A stretch of 26,129 bases of DNA from Lachnospiraceae bacterium UBA3641 (GCA_002373875.1 DFKQ01000111.1:1-26129), one strand, 5' to 3'; positions 7,959 through 15,854 are shown, numbered from the stretch's first letter. Program-made: numbers and translations. The notes: generated by a model from the sequence alone, not told the origin.

Positions 7959-8282
7959 ATGATCAAATATTACAAAGACCTGTATCTGACTGATACTACA
8001 GAGAAAAATCTAAGTAAGATAAAACGGAAGCTTAAGCTCGGGGCCGGTATGGCAGGGCTTTTTGTAATAACCCTGTCGGACACACCGGGAGATATGTTTA
8101 ATATCATGCATGCTTCCATGTTTAAGATAAGAAGGATACGACATTTGGATCATCTGGTCATCGGACTTGCCGAGAGCAGAAGGAAGGCATACGAAATAGT
8201 CGGCAGGATAGTGACGGCGCATCACGAAAGAACCGGAGGATACGAGGGTATCAGGGATTACTTTGCAGAGGGGAAGGGCTGA
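7959..8282 (+). CDS. Small conserved-looking protein of unknown function (107 aa)
   Basis: I do not recognise this protein. The start is ATG 7959, supported by AAGGTG (7947-7952) 6 bp upstream; a GTG at 7950 overlaps that site. The 107 residues begin IKYYKDLYLTDTTEKNLSKIKRKLKLG and contain a hydrophobic AGLFVITLS strand, a basic FKIRRIRHLD segment, and a helix EIVGRIVTAHHERTGGYEG. It has no signal peptide, transmembrane helix or cysteine cluster, so a basic cytoplasmic protein is likely. The stop TGA overlaps the ATG of the DUF2953 gene (TGATG), implying translational coupling and a shared role with the DUF2953/YtfJ pair. Codon use matches its neighbours, so it is probably a real gene. Confidence 0.72.
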   Translation: MIKYYKDLYLTDTTEKNLSKIKRKLKLGAGMAGLFVITLSDTPGDMFNIMHASMFKIRRIRHLDHLVIGLAESRRKAYEIVGRIVTAHHERTGGYEGIRDYFAEGKG

Positions 8283-9280
8283 TGCTTACGACCATTCTTT
8301 TTATTCTGAAGATAATCGGTATAGTCCTGCTTGCCATTCTTTCTCTGATCCTTTTTATTATACTTCTTGTACTTTTTGTACCGGTAAGGTATAAAGGATA
8401 TGGTGTTAAAGAGAGGGATGAGGGCAGCTTATTAAGGGCGGGAGCAGGTGCATCATGGCTTTTTAAGATCCTTAAGGCTGATTATGAATACGGTGAAAAA
8501 GCAAGAGGATTAACGATAAGGGTGCTCGGTATCCGTTTAAGAAGCAGGGAAGAGAAGGAAGAAAAAAAGAAGCTCAGGGCGGAAAGAAGAGAACTTAAGA
8601 AAAGAACCAAAGAGACATCGAACAGGGAATCCGGCAAGGGACAGGGAAACGGTAAGACAAAAGCAGAGTACACAATTACGGAGTATGACGATACGAAAGA
8701 TGTCTTCAGGGAAAGCATTATAGATCCCAAGGGGATTCCGGTGGAGGATCATTCGGATAAGGAATCTGCGGCGGAGGATATAATATCACACGGCCGGGAT
8801 GAGAACACAGGGGATAAGAATGTTAAGCAGGATCTCTTTGAAAGGATTAAGGGGTTATATGATAAGGTAAGCGGTGTCCTTAAGGGTCTTAGAGCAAAAG
8901 CGGAGGAAGCGGAATACTATATTGACGCACTGTCCAATGATGCTTCAAACAGACAGGCCGTTGAGCTTATCCTTAAGAAGGGCAGGTCACTCCTTAAGAG
9001 TATACGTCCGAGAAAGATCATGGGAACTGTGGATTACGGGGCCGGGGATCCGGCCGACACCGGCAGGGTCCTTGCGGCGGCAGCGATAGCTTATCCGCTT
9101 TACGGTCCGGGACTTAAGCTTAACCCCGATTTTGAGGAGAGTGTTCTTAAATTTGATGTTACCCTTAAGGGCAGGGTATATATATTTGTTCTTGTAAAAA
9201 CCATTGCAGCCCTGTATTTTAACAAAAAGGTGAAGAGATTAATAAGGATAATGAAGAAGGAGAACGGTAATGGCAGGTAA
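8282..9280 (+). CDS. DUF2953 domain membrane protein (YtfI-like)
   Basis: A 332-residue protein with one long N-terminal hydrophobic helix (residues about 3-36), followed by VPVRYKGYGV and a SWLFKILKADYEYG segment, typical of DUF2953. In Bacillus the relative YtfI sits next to YtfJ, just as here. Residues about 80-165 form a highly charged Lys/Glu/Arg/Asp low-complexity linker (runs such as EEKEEKKKLRAERRELKKR) that probably is disordered. The C-terminal part (about 185-332) contains the KIMGTVDYGAGDPADTGRVLAAAA pattern and a second hydrophobic stretch, YIFVLVKTIAALYF. GAGGGGAAGGGC before ATG 8282 provides the ribosome site. Its 3' end overlaps ytfJ by 11 bp. Biochemical function is unknown; a link to sporulation rests only on the ytfI-ytfJ association. 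Confidence 0.82.
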   Translation: MLTTILFILKIIGIVLLAILSLILFIILLVLFVPVRYKGYGVKERDEGSLLRAGAGASWLFKILKADYEYGEKARGLTIRVLGIRLRSREEKEEKKKLRAERRELKKRTKETSNRESGKGQGNGKTKAEYTITEYDDTKDVFRESIIDPKGIPVEDHSDKESAAEDIISHGRDENTGDKNVKQDLFERIKGLYDKVSGVLKGLRAKAEEAEYYIDALSNDASNRQAVELILKKGRSLLKSIRPRKIMGTVDYGAGDPADTGRVLAAAAIAYPLYGPGLKLNPDFEESVLKFDVTLKGRVYIFVLVKTIAALYFNKKVKRLIRIMKKENGNGR

Positions 9281-9656
9281 TTTCAAGGAAGTTGTTGATT
9301 CAATGCTTAGCGGAATGGATGGTTTTCTCTCAAGTAAAACGGTTGTGGGAGAACCTACGGTGATAGGTGACACCATCATAGTTCCCTTTGTGGATGTTTC
9401 CTTTGGCATTGGGGCCGGGGATTTCAGAGGTGAGAAGAAGGCTAACGGAGCCGGAGGCCTTACCGGGAAAATGACACCGTCAGCGGTCCTTGTGATCCAG
9501 AACGGAACAACAAGACTTGTGAACATAAAAAATCAGGACAGCATGACCAAGATACTTGACATGGTACCTGATTTTGTAAACAAGTTCGTAAGTAATGGAA
9601 ATGAAGATGAATTATCCGATGACGAGGTAAGGGACGCAGCCTTTGACGGGAAGTAA
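9270..9656 (+). CDS. ytfJ: YtfJ/GerW-family sporulation-associated protein
   Basis: A 128-residue YtfJ/GerW protein. In Bacillus, GerW affects germination, and the family occurs widely in Clostridia. Diagnostic stretches are VDSMLSGMDGFLSSKTVVGEPT, IGDTIIVPFVDVSFGIGAGD and a glycine-rich AGGLTGKMTPSAVLVIQNG. The conserved core is followed by RLVNIKNQDSMTKILDMVPDFVNKF and an acidic tail. The ATG at 9270 lies inside the end of the DUF2953 gene, with AAGGAGA at 9257-9263 as ribosome site, so translation is coupled. Presence of this family does not prove the organism sporulates, since non-sporulating relatives also carry it. No clear terminator follows; a short inverted repeat lies at 9697-9716. 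Confidence 0.92.
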   Translation: MAGNFKEVVDSMLSGMDGFLSSKTVVGEPTVIGDTIIVPFVDVSFGIGAGDFRGEKKANGAGGLTGKMTPSAVLVIQNGTTRLVNIKNQDSMTKILDMVPDFVNKFVSNGNEDELSDDEVRDAAFDGK

Positions 9657-9696
9657 AGTGGTTTCCATAAAATAATTACATAAATTTTTAAAAACC

Positions 9697-9727
9697 CCTT
9701 GAAAAAAATAACAAGGTTATTTATAAT
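9697..9727 (+). promoter_or_regulatory. Promoter of the J-domain gene with an overlapping inverted repeat
   Basis: TTGAAA (9699-9704), a 17-bp spacer and a perfect TATAAT (9722-9727) make a strong sigma-A promoter. An inverted repeat, CCTTG (9697-9701) with CAAGG (9712-9716), overlaps the -35 element and spacer, which is a place where a repressor could bind, or it could be a weak terminator remnant from ytfJ. The leader of about 70 nt also contains a possible bulged hairpin (GTGCTTC with GAAGATGCAC). Confidence 0.7.
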
Positions 9728-9801
9728 ACAGTATATGGTGCTTCGAAGGGGAAGATGCACTATGTGTAGTTTAAGGGATTATAAATAATAAGGGGACAAA
9801 A

Positions 9802-10341
9802 ATGGATATTGCACAGAATATTTCTGTAGAAGACATGGCATCGATAAAGCTGTGGCTTTTGCAAGAGAGTCAGCGGTTGGAATATGCCAGAAGGTCATTT
9901 GAGAAGGAAAAGCAGGAGTTCGAAGAAAAGAAGCAGAAGTTTGAAGCGGAACGAAACATTATAATGGCAACGGTTTCCGAACAGGCCAGAAGAACTGAGC
10001 TTGAATCGAAGACACTGGCGACCGAGAAGGTCCTTTTTAAACAGAAGCTTGAGATCCTTGAGGGTGGATTCAGGACACTGTGTAAGGAAAGAGAGGACTT
10101 CGAGACCGAGAAGGAGAAATACAGAAGCAGGTTTGCAACAACCGGTACCGGCGGGAACGGATCGGTGCATGTATCGGCCTACAATACAGGTGTATTTTTC
10201 AACGGTGTGGATAATGTACTGGCACTTAAGAAAAGGTACAGGGACTTGTTGAAGATATTCCATCCCGATAACATGGACGGAGATAATGAGACCGTTCAGG
10301 TAATTAATGAAGAGTATGCAATACTGAAGGAGCAATTTTAA
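9802..10341 (+). CDS. Coiled-coil protein with C-terminal J-domain (DnaJ-like)
   Basis: A 179-residue protein of two parts. Residues about 10-112 are extremely rich in Glu, Lys and Arg with heptad character (runs like FEKEKQEFEEKKQKFEAERN), predicting a long coiled coil. After a Gly/Thr-rich hinge (about 113-122), residues 128-179 form a compact J-domain: helix II LKKRYRDLLKIF, the HPD motif at His154-Pro155-Asp156, and helix III with the INEEYAILKEQF ending. Helix IV is absent. J-domains stimulate Hsp70 (DnaK) ATPase through HPD, so this protein may recruit DnaK to an unknown partner held by the coiled coil. AAGGGG (9790-9795) precedes ATG by 6 bp. It is monocistronic, between its own promoter and a strong terminator. 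Confidence 0.85.
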   Translation: MDIAQNISVEDMASIKLWLLQESQRLEYARRSFEKEKQEFEEKKQKFEAERNIIMATVSEQARRTELESKTLATEKVLFKQKLEILEGGFRTLCKEREDFETEKEKYRSRFATTGTGGNGSVHVSAYNTGVFFNGVDNVLALKKRYRDLLKIFHPDNMDGDNETVQVINEEYAILKEQF

Positions 10342-10350
10342 AACAGAAGA

Positions 10351-10382
10351 AAAGAGACGGCATTTGTTTGCCGTCTCTTTTT
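10351..10382 (+). terminator. Rho-independent terminator of the J-domain gene
   Basis: A perfect 12-bp stem, AAAGAGACGGCA (10351-10362) with TGCCGTCTCTTT (10369-10380), has a six-base loop and ends in a T tract. It lies 10 bp after the stop codon. Confidence 0.9.
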
Positions 10383-10402
10383 CCGAATATAAAAACAGAA
10401 AT

Positions 10403-10438
10403 AAAAAAAGGAGACGGAGAACCGTCCCCTGTCTCCTT
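10403..10438 (-). terminator. Rho-independent terminator of rpmB
   Basis: On the minus strand, AAGGAGAC (10438-10431) pairs with GTCTCCTT (10415-10408), with an inner GGGGA/TCTCC helix extending the stem, followed by seven T residues (10409-10403). It lies directly after the rpmB stop and back-to-back with the terminator of the convergent J-domain gene. Confidence 0.85.
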
Positions 10439-10444
10439 ATTTAA

Positions 10445-10630
10445 TTAAGCCCGTTCAACCTTACCTGATTTAAGGCAACTGGTACATACATGAAGTCTTC
10501 TCGGGGTTCCGTCAACCTTACACTTAACCCTTTTAACATTTGCATTGAAAATTCTGTTGGATCTTATATGTGAATGACTTACATTGTTGCCAAAATGAAC
10601 GCCTTTTCCACAAATATCACATTTTGCCAT
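10445..10630 (-). CDS. rpmB: 50S ribosomal protein L28
   Basis: Ribosomal protein L28 of the large subunit, 61 residues. The N-terminus MAKCDICGKGVHFGNNVSHS is typical, as is the HIRSNRIFNANVKRVK stretch. Two CxxC pairs (CDIC near the start, CTSC near the end) form the zinc-binding, Cys-containing L28 variant. The start is ATG at 10630, preceded 7 bp upstream by a very strong AAGGAGGTG (10646-10638). The frame is open further upstream, but there is no comparable site. It is divergent from yloU-yloV, the arrangement known from many Firmicutes. Confidence 0.96.
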   Translation of the reverse strand: MAKCDICGKGVHFGNNVSHSHIRSNRIFNANVKRVKCKVDGTPRRLHVCTSCLKSGKVERA

Positions 10631-10654
10631 CGGTCCGCACCTCCTTATACAGTC

Positions 10655-10720
10655 ATTATCATACTCGCTGTCGATATTCACAACAAGATGTATTCTAACA
10701 GATGTTTTTTATAAATGCAA
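10655..10720 (-). promoter_or_regulatory. Candidate promoters for rpmB
   Basis: Two minus-strand candidates exist. TTGCAT (10720-10715), 17 bp, TAGAAT (10697-10692) would give a leader of about 55 nt. TTGTGA (10683-10678), 17 bp, GATAAT (10660-10655) would give a leader of about 18 nt. Neither is close to consensus at -35, so the choice is open. Confidence 0.4.
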
Positions 10721-10775
10721 GCATAATTATATAAAAGAATGAAAAATCGGCATTTTCTTTTTGGGGGAAACAGTG

Positions 10776-10816
10776 TATACTAAATGGGTGTATGTGTACA
10801 TTCCATAAAGGAGGGG
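10776..10816 (+). promoter_or_regulatory. Candidate -10 element and strong ribosome binding site of yloU
   Basis: TATACT at 10776-10781 is the best -10 element before yloU; the -35 position (10753-10758, TTTTCT) is poor. A strong ribosome site, AAAGGAGGGG (10807-10816), sits just before ATG 10821. Confidence 0.4.
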
Positions 10817-10820
10817 TTTT

Positions 10821-11177
10821 ATGAAGGGCTATATTAAGACCAAGGTAGGCAGTGTCAGTATAGATACGGAAGTTATTGCCCAGTATGCCGGTTCCGTTGC
10901 CGTAGAGTGCTTCGGTATAGTCGGTATGGCCGCAGTTAACATGACCGACGGCATCGTGAAGCTTCTTAAGAAGGAGAAGATCACCAGAGGAATAAACGTA
11001 ACACTTAAGAACAACCAGCTTACGCTTGATTTCCATGTTATAGTTGCTTACGGTGTAAGCATTAAAACCGTATGCGATAACCTGATAAGCAATGTTAAAT
11101 ATAAGGTTGAAGAATTCACGGGACTTAATATCGAGAAGATAAACATCTTTGTTGAAGGTGTCAGGGTTATAGATTGA
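10821..11177 (+). CDS. yloU: Asp23/Gls24 family envelope stress protein (YloU-like)
   Basis: A 118-residue Asp23/Gls24 (DUF322) protein. Typical features are the opening strand VGSVSIDTEVIAQYAGSVAVECFGIVGMAA, the middle INVTLKNNQLTLDFHVIVAYGVSI, and the amphipathic tail VKYKVEEFTGLNIEKINIFVEGVRVI. In Firmicutes such proteins associate with the membrane or with envelope stress, but the molecular role of YloU is not established. It directly precedes yloV by 16 bp and is divergent from rpmB, which matches the conserved yloU-yloV arrangement and suggests joint function with the fatty acid kinase. Confidence 0.93.
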   Translation: MKGYIKTKVGSVSIDTEVIAQYAGSVAVECFGIVGMAAVNMTDGIVKLLKKEKITRGINVTLKNNQLTLDFHVIVAYGVSIKTVCDNLISNVKYKVEEFTGLNIEKINIFVEGVRVID

Positions 11178-11193
11178 CAGGAGGATCATTGAA

Positions 11194-12939
11194 TTGAATT
11201 CGAACAGGATTGACGCAAAAACACTTTCAAAGATGTTTTTGACAGGTGCCAAGGCTCTTGAGGCTAAGAAGGGCTGGATAAACGAACTTAACGTATTCCC
11301 GGTGCCGGATGGGGATACCGGAACAAATATGACGATGACGATCATGACGGCAGCCAGGGATGTGGCTTCGATGGGGCTTATAGAGATGGAACCTTTGTGC
11401 AAGGCCATATCTTCAGGTTCTCTTCGAGGCGCCAGAGGTAATTCGGGAGTAATTTTATCACAGCTCCTTCGTGGATTTACTAAGGGAATAATCGATAAGG
11501 AGGAAATAGACATTCCGATCCTTGCCGGTGCCTGCAATAAGGCTGTGGAAACGGCATATAAGGCTGTCATGAAGCCTAAGGAAGGAACGATACTTACGGT
11601 GGCACGAGGGATATCCGAGAAGGCGACGGAGATATGCGCCGGGACCGAGGATATGGGTGAATTCTTAAGGATTCTTGTGGAGCGTGCAGAGGAAGTGCTT
11701 AAGATGACCCCCGAAATGCTTCCCGTATTGAAGCAGGCGGGTGTTGTTGATTCCGGGGGACAGGGACTTGTTGAGATCCTTAAGGGTGCATATCAGGCCT
11801 ATATGGGTAACGAGGTTACCTTTACGGTGGATGAAGACGCAATGCCTTCTATCACGAGCGAGAAGAGCCTGGAAGTACAGGCTAATTTTGAGATCGAATT
11901 CGGTTACTGTACTGAGTTCATAATAATGCTGGATAAGGTCTTTAACGCCAAGAATGAGCAGGATTTCAAGAATTTTCTCGAATCTATAGGTGATTCGATA
12001 GTATGTGTCGCCGACGAGGATTACTGTAAGGTTCATGTTCATACGAACGACCCGGGACTTGCCATACAGAAGGCGCTTACATTCGGCTCTCTTACAAGGA
12101 TCAAGATAGACAACATGAGGGAGGAGCATCAGGAGAAGCTCTTCAGGATTGGAGCCAAGAATCACGGGATCGTTACCTACGAAGAGATAAAGGATGAGAA
12201 TGCAGAGGAATCCCCGGATAAAGCTCAGGTGAATGAAGAACCCGTAAAGCCCGCAGGAGGTGTAACCGAGGAAATACGGAAGGATATAGGTTTTATTTCG
12301 GTATCCATGGGTGAGGGACTGGATAAGATATTCAAGGGTCTCGGCGTGGATAAGGTTATTTCGGGCGGCCAGACAATGAATCCGTCAACAGAGGACATGC
12401 TGGAAGCCGTAAAGGAGATAAATGCGGATAATATCTTCATCCTTCCCAACAACAAGAATATAATAATGGCAGCCAATCAGGTCCAGTACATGGTTGAAGA
12501 CAAGAAGATATACGTTATACCTACAAGAACCGTGCCGCAGGGTATTACGGCGCTTATCAATTATACCATAGGTGACAGTGCCGACAGCAACGATAAGGTT
12601 ATGAAGGAAGCCATTGCCGATGTTAAGACAGGTCAGGTGACTTATGCCGTAAGGGATACGGTGGTAAATGACAAGGAGATCAGGCAGGGGAACATCATGG
12701 GCATAGGCGACAAGGATATCCTTGCAGTAGGTGAAGACATAAATGAAACATCCATAGAGATGCTTAAGAATATGGTAGATGATGAGTCCGAGCTCATAAG
12801 CATTTATTACGGCAAGGATACCGATGAGCAGTATGCGGCGGATTATTGCAGAAGAGTGGAGCAAATGTTCCCGAGGTGTGATGTTGAAATGCACTTTGGA
12901 GGCCAGCCCATATATTATTATGTGGTCAGTGTTGAATAA
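11194..12939 (+). CDS. yloV: DAK2-domain fatty acid kinase, FakA/YloV family
   Basis: YloV/FakA phosphorylates fatty acids held by a FakB (DegV-type) carrier, feeding exogenous fatty acids into phospholipid synthesis. The 581-residue protein has the N-terminal DAK2 kinase domain (about 1-205) with the Mg-ATP motif D39-G-D-T-G-T-N45-M, and SSGSLRGARGNSGVILSQLLRGF. A middle domain (about 215-325) includes FGYCTEFIIML and KVHVHTNDPG, both conserved. After a charged linker near 335-355, the C-terminal domain (from about 360) contains VSGGQTMNPSTEDMLEAV and ILPNNKNIIMAANQ. It is complete, slightly longer than usual because of the linker. Translation starts at TTG 11194 with AGGAGG (11179-11184) spaced 9 bp. 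recG follows after 18 bp. Confidence 0.94.
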   Translation: MNSNRIDAKTLSKMFLTGAKALEAKKGWINELNVFPVPDGDTGTNMTMTIMTAARDVASMGLIEMEPLCKAISSGSLRGARGNSGVILSQLLRGFTKGIIDKEEIDIPILAGACNKAVETAYKAVMKPKEGTILTVARGISEKATEICAGTEDMGEFLRILVERAEEVLKMTPEMLPVLKQAGVVDSGGQGLVEILKGAYQAYMGNEVTFTVDEDAMPSITSEKSLEVQANFEIEFGYCTEFIIMLDKVFNAKNEQDFKNFLESIGDSIVCVADEDYCKVHVHTNDPGLAIQKALTFGSLTRIKIDNMREEHQEKLFRIGAKNHGIVTYEEIKDENAEESPDKAQVNEEPVKPAGGVTEEIRKDIGFISVSMGEGLDKIFKGLGVDKVISGGQTMNPSTEDMLEAVKEINADNIFILPNNKNIIMAANQVQYMVEDKKIYVIPTRTVPQGITALINYTIGDSADSNDKVMKEAIADVKTGQVTYAVRDTVVNDKEIRQGNIMGIGDKDILAVGEDINETSIEMLKNMVDDESELISIYYGKDTDEQYAADYCRRVEQMFPRCDVEMHFGGQPIYYYVVSVE

Positions 12940-12957
12940 GATCATGATGAGGAACTC

Positions 12958-14991
12958 ATGAATAAAAATATCGACATTAAAAATCTCAAGGGCATAGGTG
13001 ATAAAACCGAAGCTTTATATCATAAGGTCGGCATATATACATATGGCGACCTTATGTATTATTATCCCAGAGATTACATGCAATATGGATCACCTCTTCA
13101 ATTGAGGGAAGATATGGAGGGGAAGTTCGTATTTTTAAGTGTAAGGATCGAGACGAGGCCATTACTCAGAAGAGCGGGAAGGATGGCTGTAGTTAGCTGC
13201 AGGGCCCTATCGGGACCACATACTGTCAATACGGTGTGGTTCCACATGCCGTATCTTACAAAAACCCTGCAAAAGGGAAGCATATACATTTTTGCCGGTA
13301 CCCTGAAGCGGTCAGGCTCATCCTATTCCATGGAACAGCCGCTTGTCTTTACGCCTTCACAATACGAAGGGCTCAAGGATACGCTTCAGCCCATATATCC
13401 TCTGACAAAGGGGCTTTCCAACAATTCATTAAGAAAATCAATAAAGCAGGTCCTTGATCTTATCGATGATAATGATACCGTATCCGGAATGCTTAAGAAG
13501 GACGTTTTAAGAACAATTCATTTTCCCAAAGATATGGATTCCCTCAAAAAGGCAAGGGAAGCGCTCGTGTTTGAGGAATTTCTTCTATTTATATTAAGGC
13601 TTAAGCTCCTTAAGGAGGAGAACGGTAAGGCAAAGAATGATTTTGAAATAAAGAAAAGAGAAGAGGTGGGAGAGCTTATAAGCTCTCTTCCTTATGAACT
13701 AACATCCGCCCAGCTTCGCACCTTTAAAGAGGTGGAGGACGATCTTACCCGCAACAGCTCCATGAGCAGGCTGGTGCAGGGAGATGTGGGAAGCGGAAAG
13801 ACCATAATCGCTTTTCTGGCATGCATTACGGCGGCCCTTAACGGGTATCAGTCTGTAATAATGGCACCTACCGAGATACTTGCCGGGCAGCATATGGATT
13901 CATTTGTAAAGCTTGCGGAATCAAACGGACTCATGATCCCCGCATGTCTGCTCACAGGGTCCATGACTCAGGCTCAGAAGAGGAAGGCATATGAGAGGAT
14001 AGAGAGCGGAGAGGTTAAACTTATCATTGGTACTCATGCCGTGTTTCAGGAGAAGGTCATCTATAACGATCTGGCCCTTGTGGTCACGGATGAGCAGCAC
14101 AGGTTCGGTGTAAGACAGAGGGAGACGCTGACGGCCAAGGGTAATAAATGCATGCCCCACGTGCTTGTAATGAGCGCGACGCCGATACCCAGGACCCTGG
14201 CCATAATGCTATACGGCGATCTTGATATATCCGTAATAGATGAGCTGCCTGCAAGAAGGCTTCCGATTAAGAACTGTGTGGTGGGAACCGGTTTTCGGAA
14301 TAAGGCCTATGAGTTTATAGAGAATGAAGTAAGGAAGGGACATCAGGCATATGTTATCTGTCCGATGGTAGAAGAAAGTGAAGGTACGGACCTTAAGGAT
14401 GTTGTCAATTATACCGACGAGATAAGGGCGGGAATGAGTGAAGGCATAAGGATAGAATACCTACATGGGAAGATGAAAGCGGCTAAAAAGGACGAGATAA
14501 TGAAGAACTTCCTGAATAAGAAGATAGATGTCCTTGTTTCCACTACTGTAATAGAAGTAGGTGTAAATGTTCCCAATGCAACGGTTATGATGATAGAGAA
14601 TTCCGAGAGGTTCGGTCTTGCGCAGCTCCATCAGCTCAGGGGCCGGATAGGAAGAGGGGATGCCCAGTCTTACTGCATCTTTATAGACTGCAATGAATCC
14701 GAAAAAAGCAGGGAGAGGCTTGATATACTTAATAAGTCCAATGATGGTTTCTTTATCGCAGGTGAAGATCTTAAGCTGCGCGGGCCCGGTGATCTCTTCG
14801 GCATAAGACAGAGCGGTGAGATGCAGTTTAAGCTTGCGGATATATACAGTGATTCAGAGGTACTTATCAGGGCATCAAGGAAGGCAGATGAGATGCTCAA
14901 GGCCGATCCCCGCCTTGAGTCGGCCGGGAATCGGCAAATAAGGGAACGTCTTTGTGAACTTGCGGCCACCTCATCCCTTTATTCCTTGTGA
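12958..14991 (+). CDS. recG: ATP-dependent DNA helicase RecG
   Basis: RecG is a superfamily 2 translocase that remodels stalled replication forks and Holliday junctions. The 677-residue length is normal. The N-terminal wedge/OB domain starts IKNLKGIGDKTEALYHKVGIYTYGDLMYYYPRDY. The helicase core follows, with motif I at G275-D-V-G-S-G-K281-T, the RecG-type Walker B D378-E-Q-H381-RFG, SATPIPRTLA, STTVIEVGVNVPNA and QLRGRIGRG. The end (DLKLRGPGDLFGIRQSG) is the family C-terminal motif. All key residues are present. ATG 12958 follows a GAGGA site. It lies directly downstream of yloV, as in many Firmicutes. No clear terminator follows, and the next genes are accessory rather than the rsmD-coaD pair often seen after recG. 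Confidence 0.97.
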   Translation: MNKNIDIKNLKGIGDKTEALYHKVGIYTYGDLMYYYPRDYMQYGSPLQLREDMEGKFVFLSVRIETRPLLRRAGRMAVVSCRALSGPHTVNTVWFHMPYLTKTLQKGSIYIFAGTLKRSGSSYSMEQPLVFTPSQYEGLKDTLQPIYPLTKGLSNNSLRKSIKQVLDLIDDNDTVSGMLKKDVLRTIHFPKDMDSLKKAREALVFEEFLLFILRLKLLKEENGKAKNDFEIKKREEVGELISSLPYELTSAQLRTFKEVEDDLTRNSSMSRLVQGDVGSGKTIIAFLACITAALNGYQSVIMAPTEILAGQHMDSFVKLAESNGLMIPACLLTGSMTQAQKRKAYERIESGEVKLIIGTHAVFQEKVIYNDLALVVTDEQHRFGVRQRETLTAKGNKCMPHVLVMSATPIPRTLAIMLYGDLDISVIDELPARRLPIKNCVVGTGFRNKAYEFIENEVRKGHQAYVICPMVEESEGTDLKDVVNYTDEIRAGMSEGIRIEYLHGKMKAAKKDEIMKNFLNKKIDVLVSTTVIEVGVNVPNATVMMIENSERFGLAQLHQLRGRIGRGDAQSYCIFIDCNESEKSRERLDILNKSNDGFFIAGEDLKLRGPGDLFGIRQSGEMQFKLADIYSDSEVLIRASRKADEMLKADPRLESAGNRQIRERLCELAATSSLYSL

Positions 14992-15078
14992 AAAACAGCA
15001 GATTGTTTCGGATACATTGAACTGCGGGAAGCCTAAGGGTGGAAGCAGGATAAAAGCAGGCAGGATCATAAGTCATAA

Positions 15079-15107
15079 TTGAAAAAGCATGCATTTTGTT
15101 GTATAAA
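15079..15107 (+). promoter_or_regulatory. Promoter of the accessory export/NRPS operon
   Basis: TTGAAA (15079-15084), 17 bp and TATAAA (15102-15107) form a good sigma-A promoter in the 158-bp gap between recG and the ABC ATPase gene. No other convincing promoter appears before the window end. AAAGGAA precedes ATG 15150. Confidence 0.7.
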
Positions 15108-15149
15108 TGTATATTAGTGACAAAATGAACCCATAACAAAGGAATTACC

Positions 15150-15854
15150 ATGTCAGTACTTATTAAATTCGAAAATGTAGGTAAAATATACAGGACAGGC
15201 TCCGTTGTATATGAAGCTCTCCATGACGTGAATCTTGAGATAGACGAGGGAGAGCTTGCCGTAATACTCGGGCCCTCCGGTGCAGGCAAGAGTACGCTGC
15301 TTAACCTTTTGGGAGGTCTTGACGCGGCCACAAGCGGGAAGATATTCTTCAGCACCGAGGAATTAACCTCCTTTGATGATGCCAGGCTTGGCAGGTTCAG
15401 GGCGCTTGATGTGGGTATAATCTTCCAGTTCTACAATCTCGTGCCGACCCTTACCGCTCTTGAGAATGTGGCACTTATGGAGGAACTGGGGATCAAGATC
15501 ATGGATCCCTTAAAGGCCCTAGAGATGGTGGGACTTGCCGATAAAAAGGGCAGCTTCCCATCCCAGATGTCCGGAGGCCAGCAGCAGCGTATTTCCATCG
15601 CAAGAGCCCTTGCCAAGCAACCCAGGCTCCTTCTGTGTGATGAGCCTACGGGAGCGCTGGATACCAACACCGGCAGGGAAGTCCTTAAGATACTGCAGGA
15701 TCAGAGCAGGGTGCATAATAAGACAGTTGTAATGGTTACCCACAACAGCCTCTTTGCCGAGGTGGCGGACAAGGTAATATATGTTAAGAACGGAACAGTT
15801 GTTGAAGTGAAGAAAAACGAGAGTCCGAAGGACGCGTTTGATCTGGATTGGTAG
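15150..15854 (+). CDS. ABC transporter ATP-binding protein (MacB/LolD type)
   Basis: The nucleotide-binding subunit of an exporter with the adjacent FtsX-type permease. The 234-residue protein has Walker A G41-PSGAGK47-ST, the Q-loop in IIFQFYNLVPTLTALENV (typical of the LolD/MacB/SalX class), the signature S141-GGQQQR, Walker B LLLCD164-E165 followed by PTGALD, and a switch histidine in MVTHN. All catalytic elements are present. The class typically powers mechanotransmission through the FtsX permease rather than classical transport, exporting peptides, lipids or antibiotics. The stop is 5 bp before the permease start. Confidence 0.93.
   Translation: MSVLIKFENVGKIYRTGSVVYEALHDVNLEIDEGELAVILGPSGAGKSTLLNLLGGLDAATSGKIFFSTEELTSFDDARLGRFRALDVGIIFQFYNLVPTLTALENVALMEELGIKIMDPLKALEMVGLADKKGSFPSQMSGGQQQRISIARALAKQPRLLLCDEPTGALDTNTGREVLKILQDQSRVHNKTVVMVTHNSLFAEVADKVIYVKNGTVVEVKKNESPKDAFDLDW

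Noticed and set aside
9735..9765. Possible riboswitch in the J-domain gene leader
   Set aside because: The leader is only about 70 nt with one bulged hairpin and no recognisable riboswitch core.
10353..10436. Shared GAGACGG/GTCTC core in two neighbouring hairpins suggesting a repeat family or mobile element
   Set aside because: Both are well explained as separate terminators of convergent genes; the similarity is short.
10695..11570. Long minus-strand open frame over yloU and the start of yloV
   Set aside because: It is antisense to two well-conserved genes, has no ribosome site and its translation resembles no family.
12385..12945. Minus-strand open frame over the end of yloV
   Set aside because: Antisense shadow of a conserved kinase gene; Ile/Tyr/His-rich translation without motifs.
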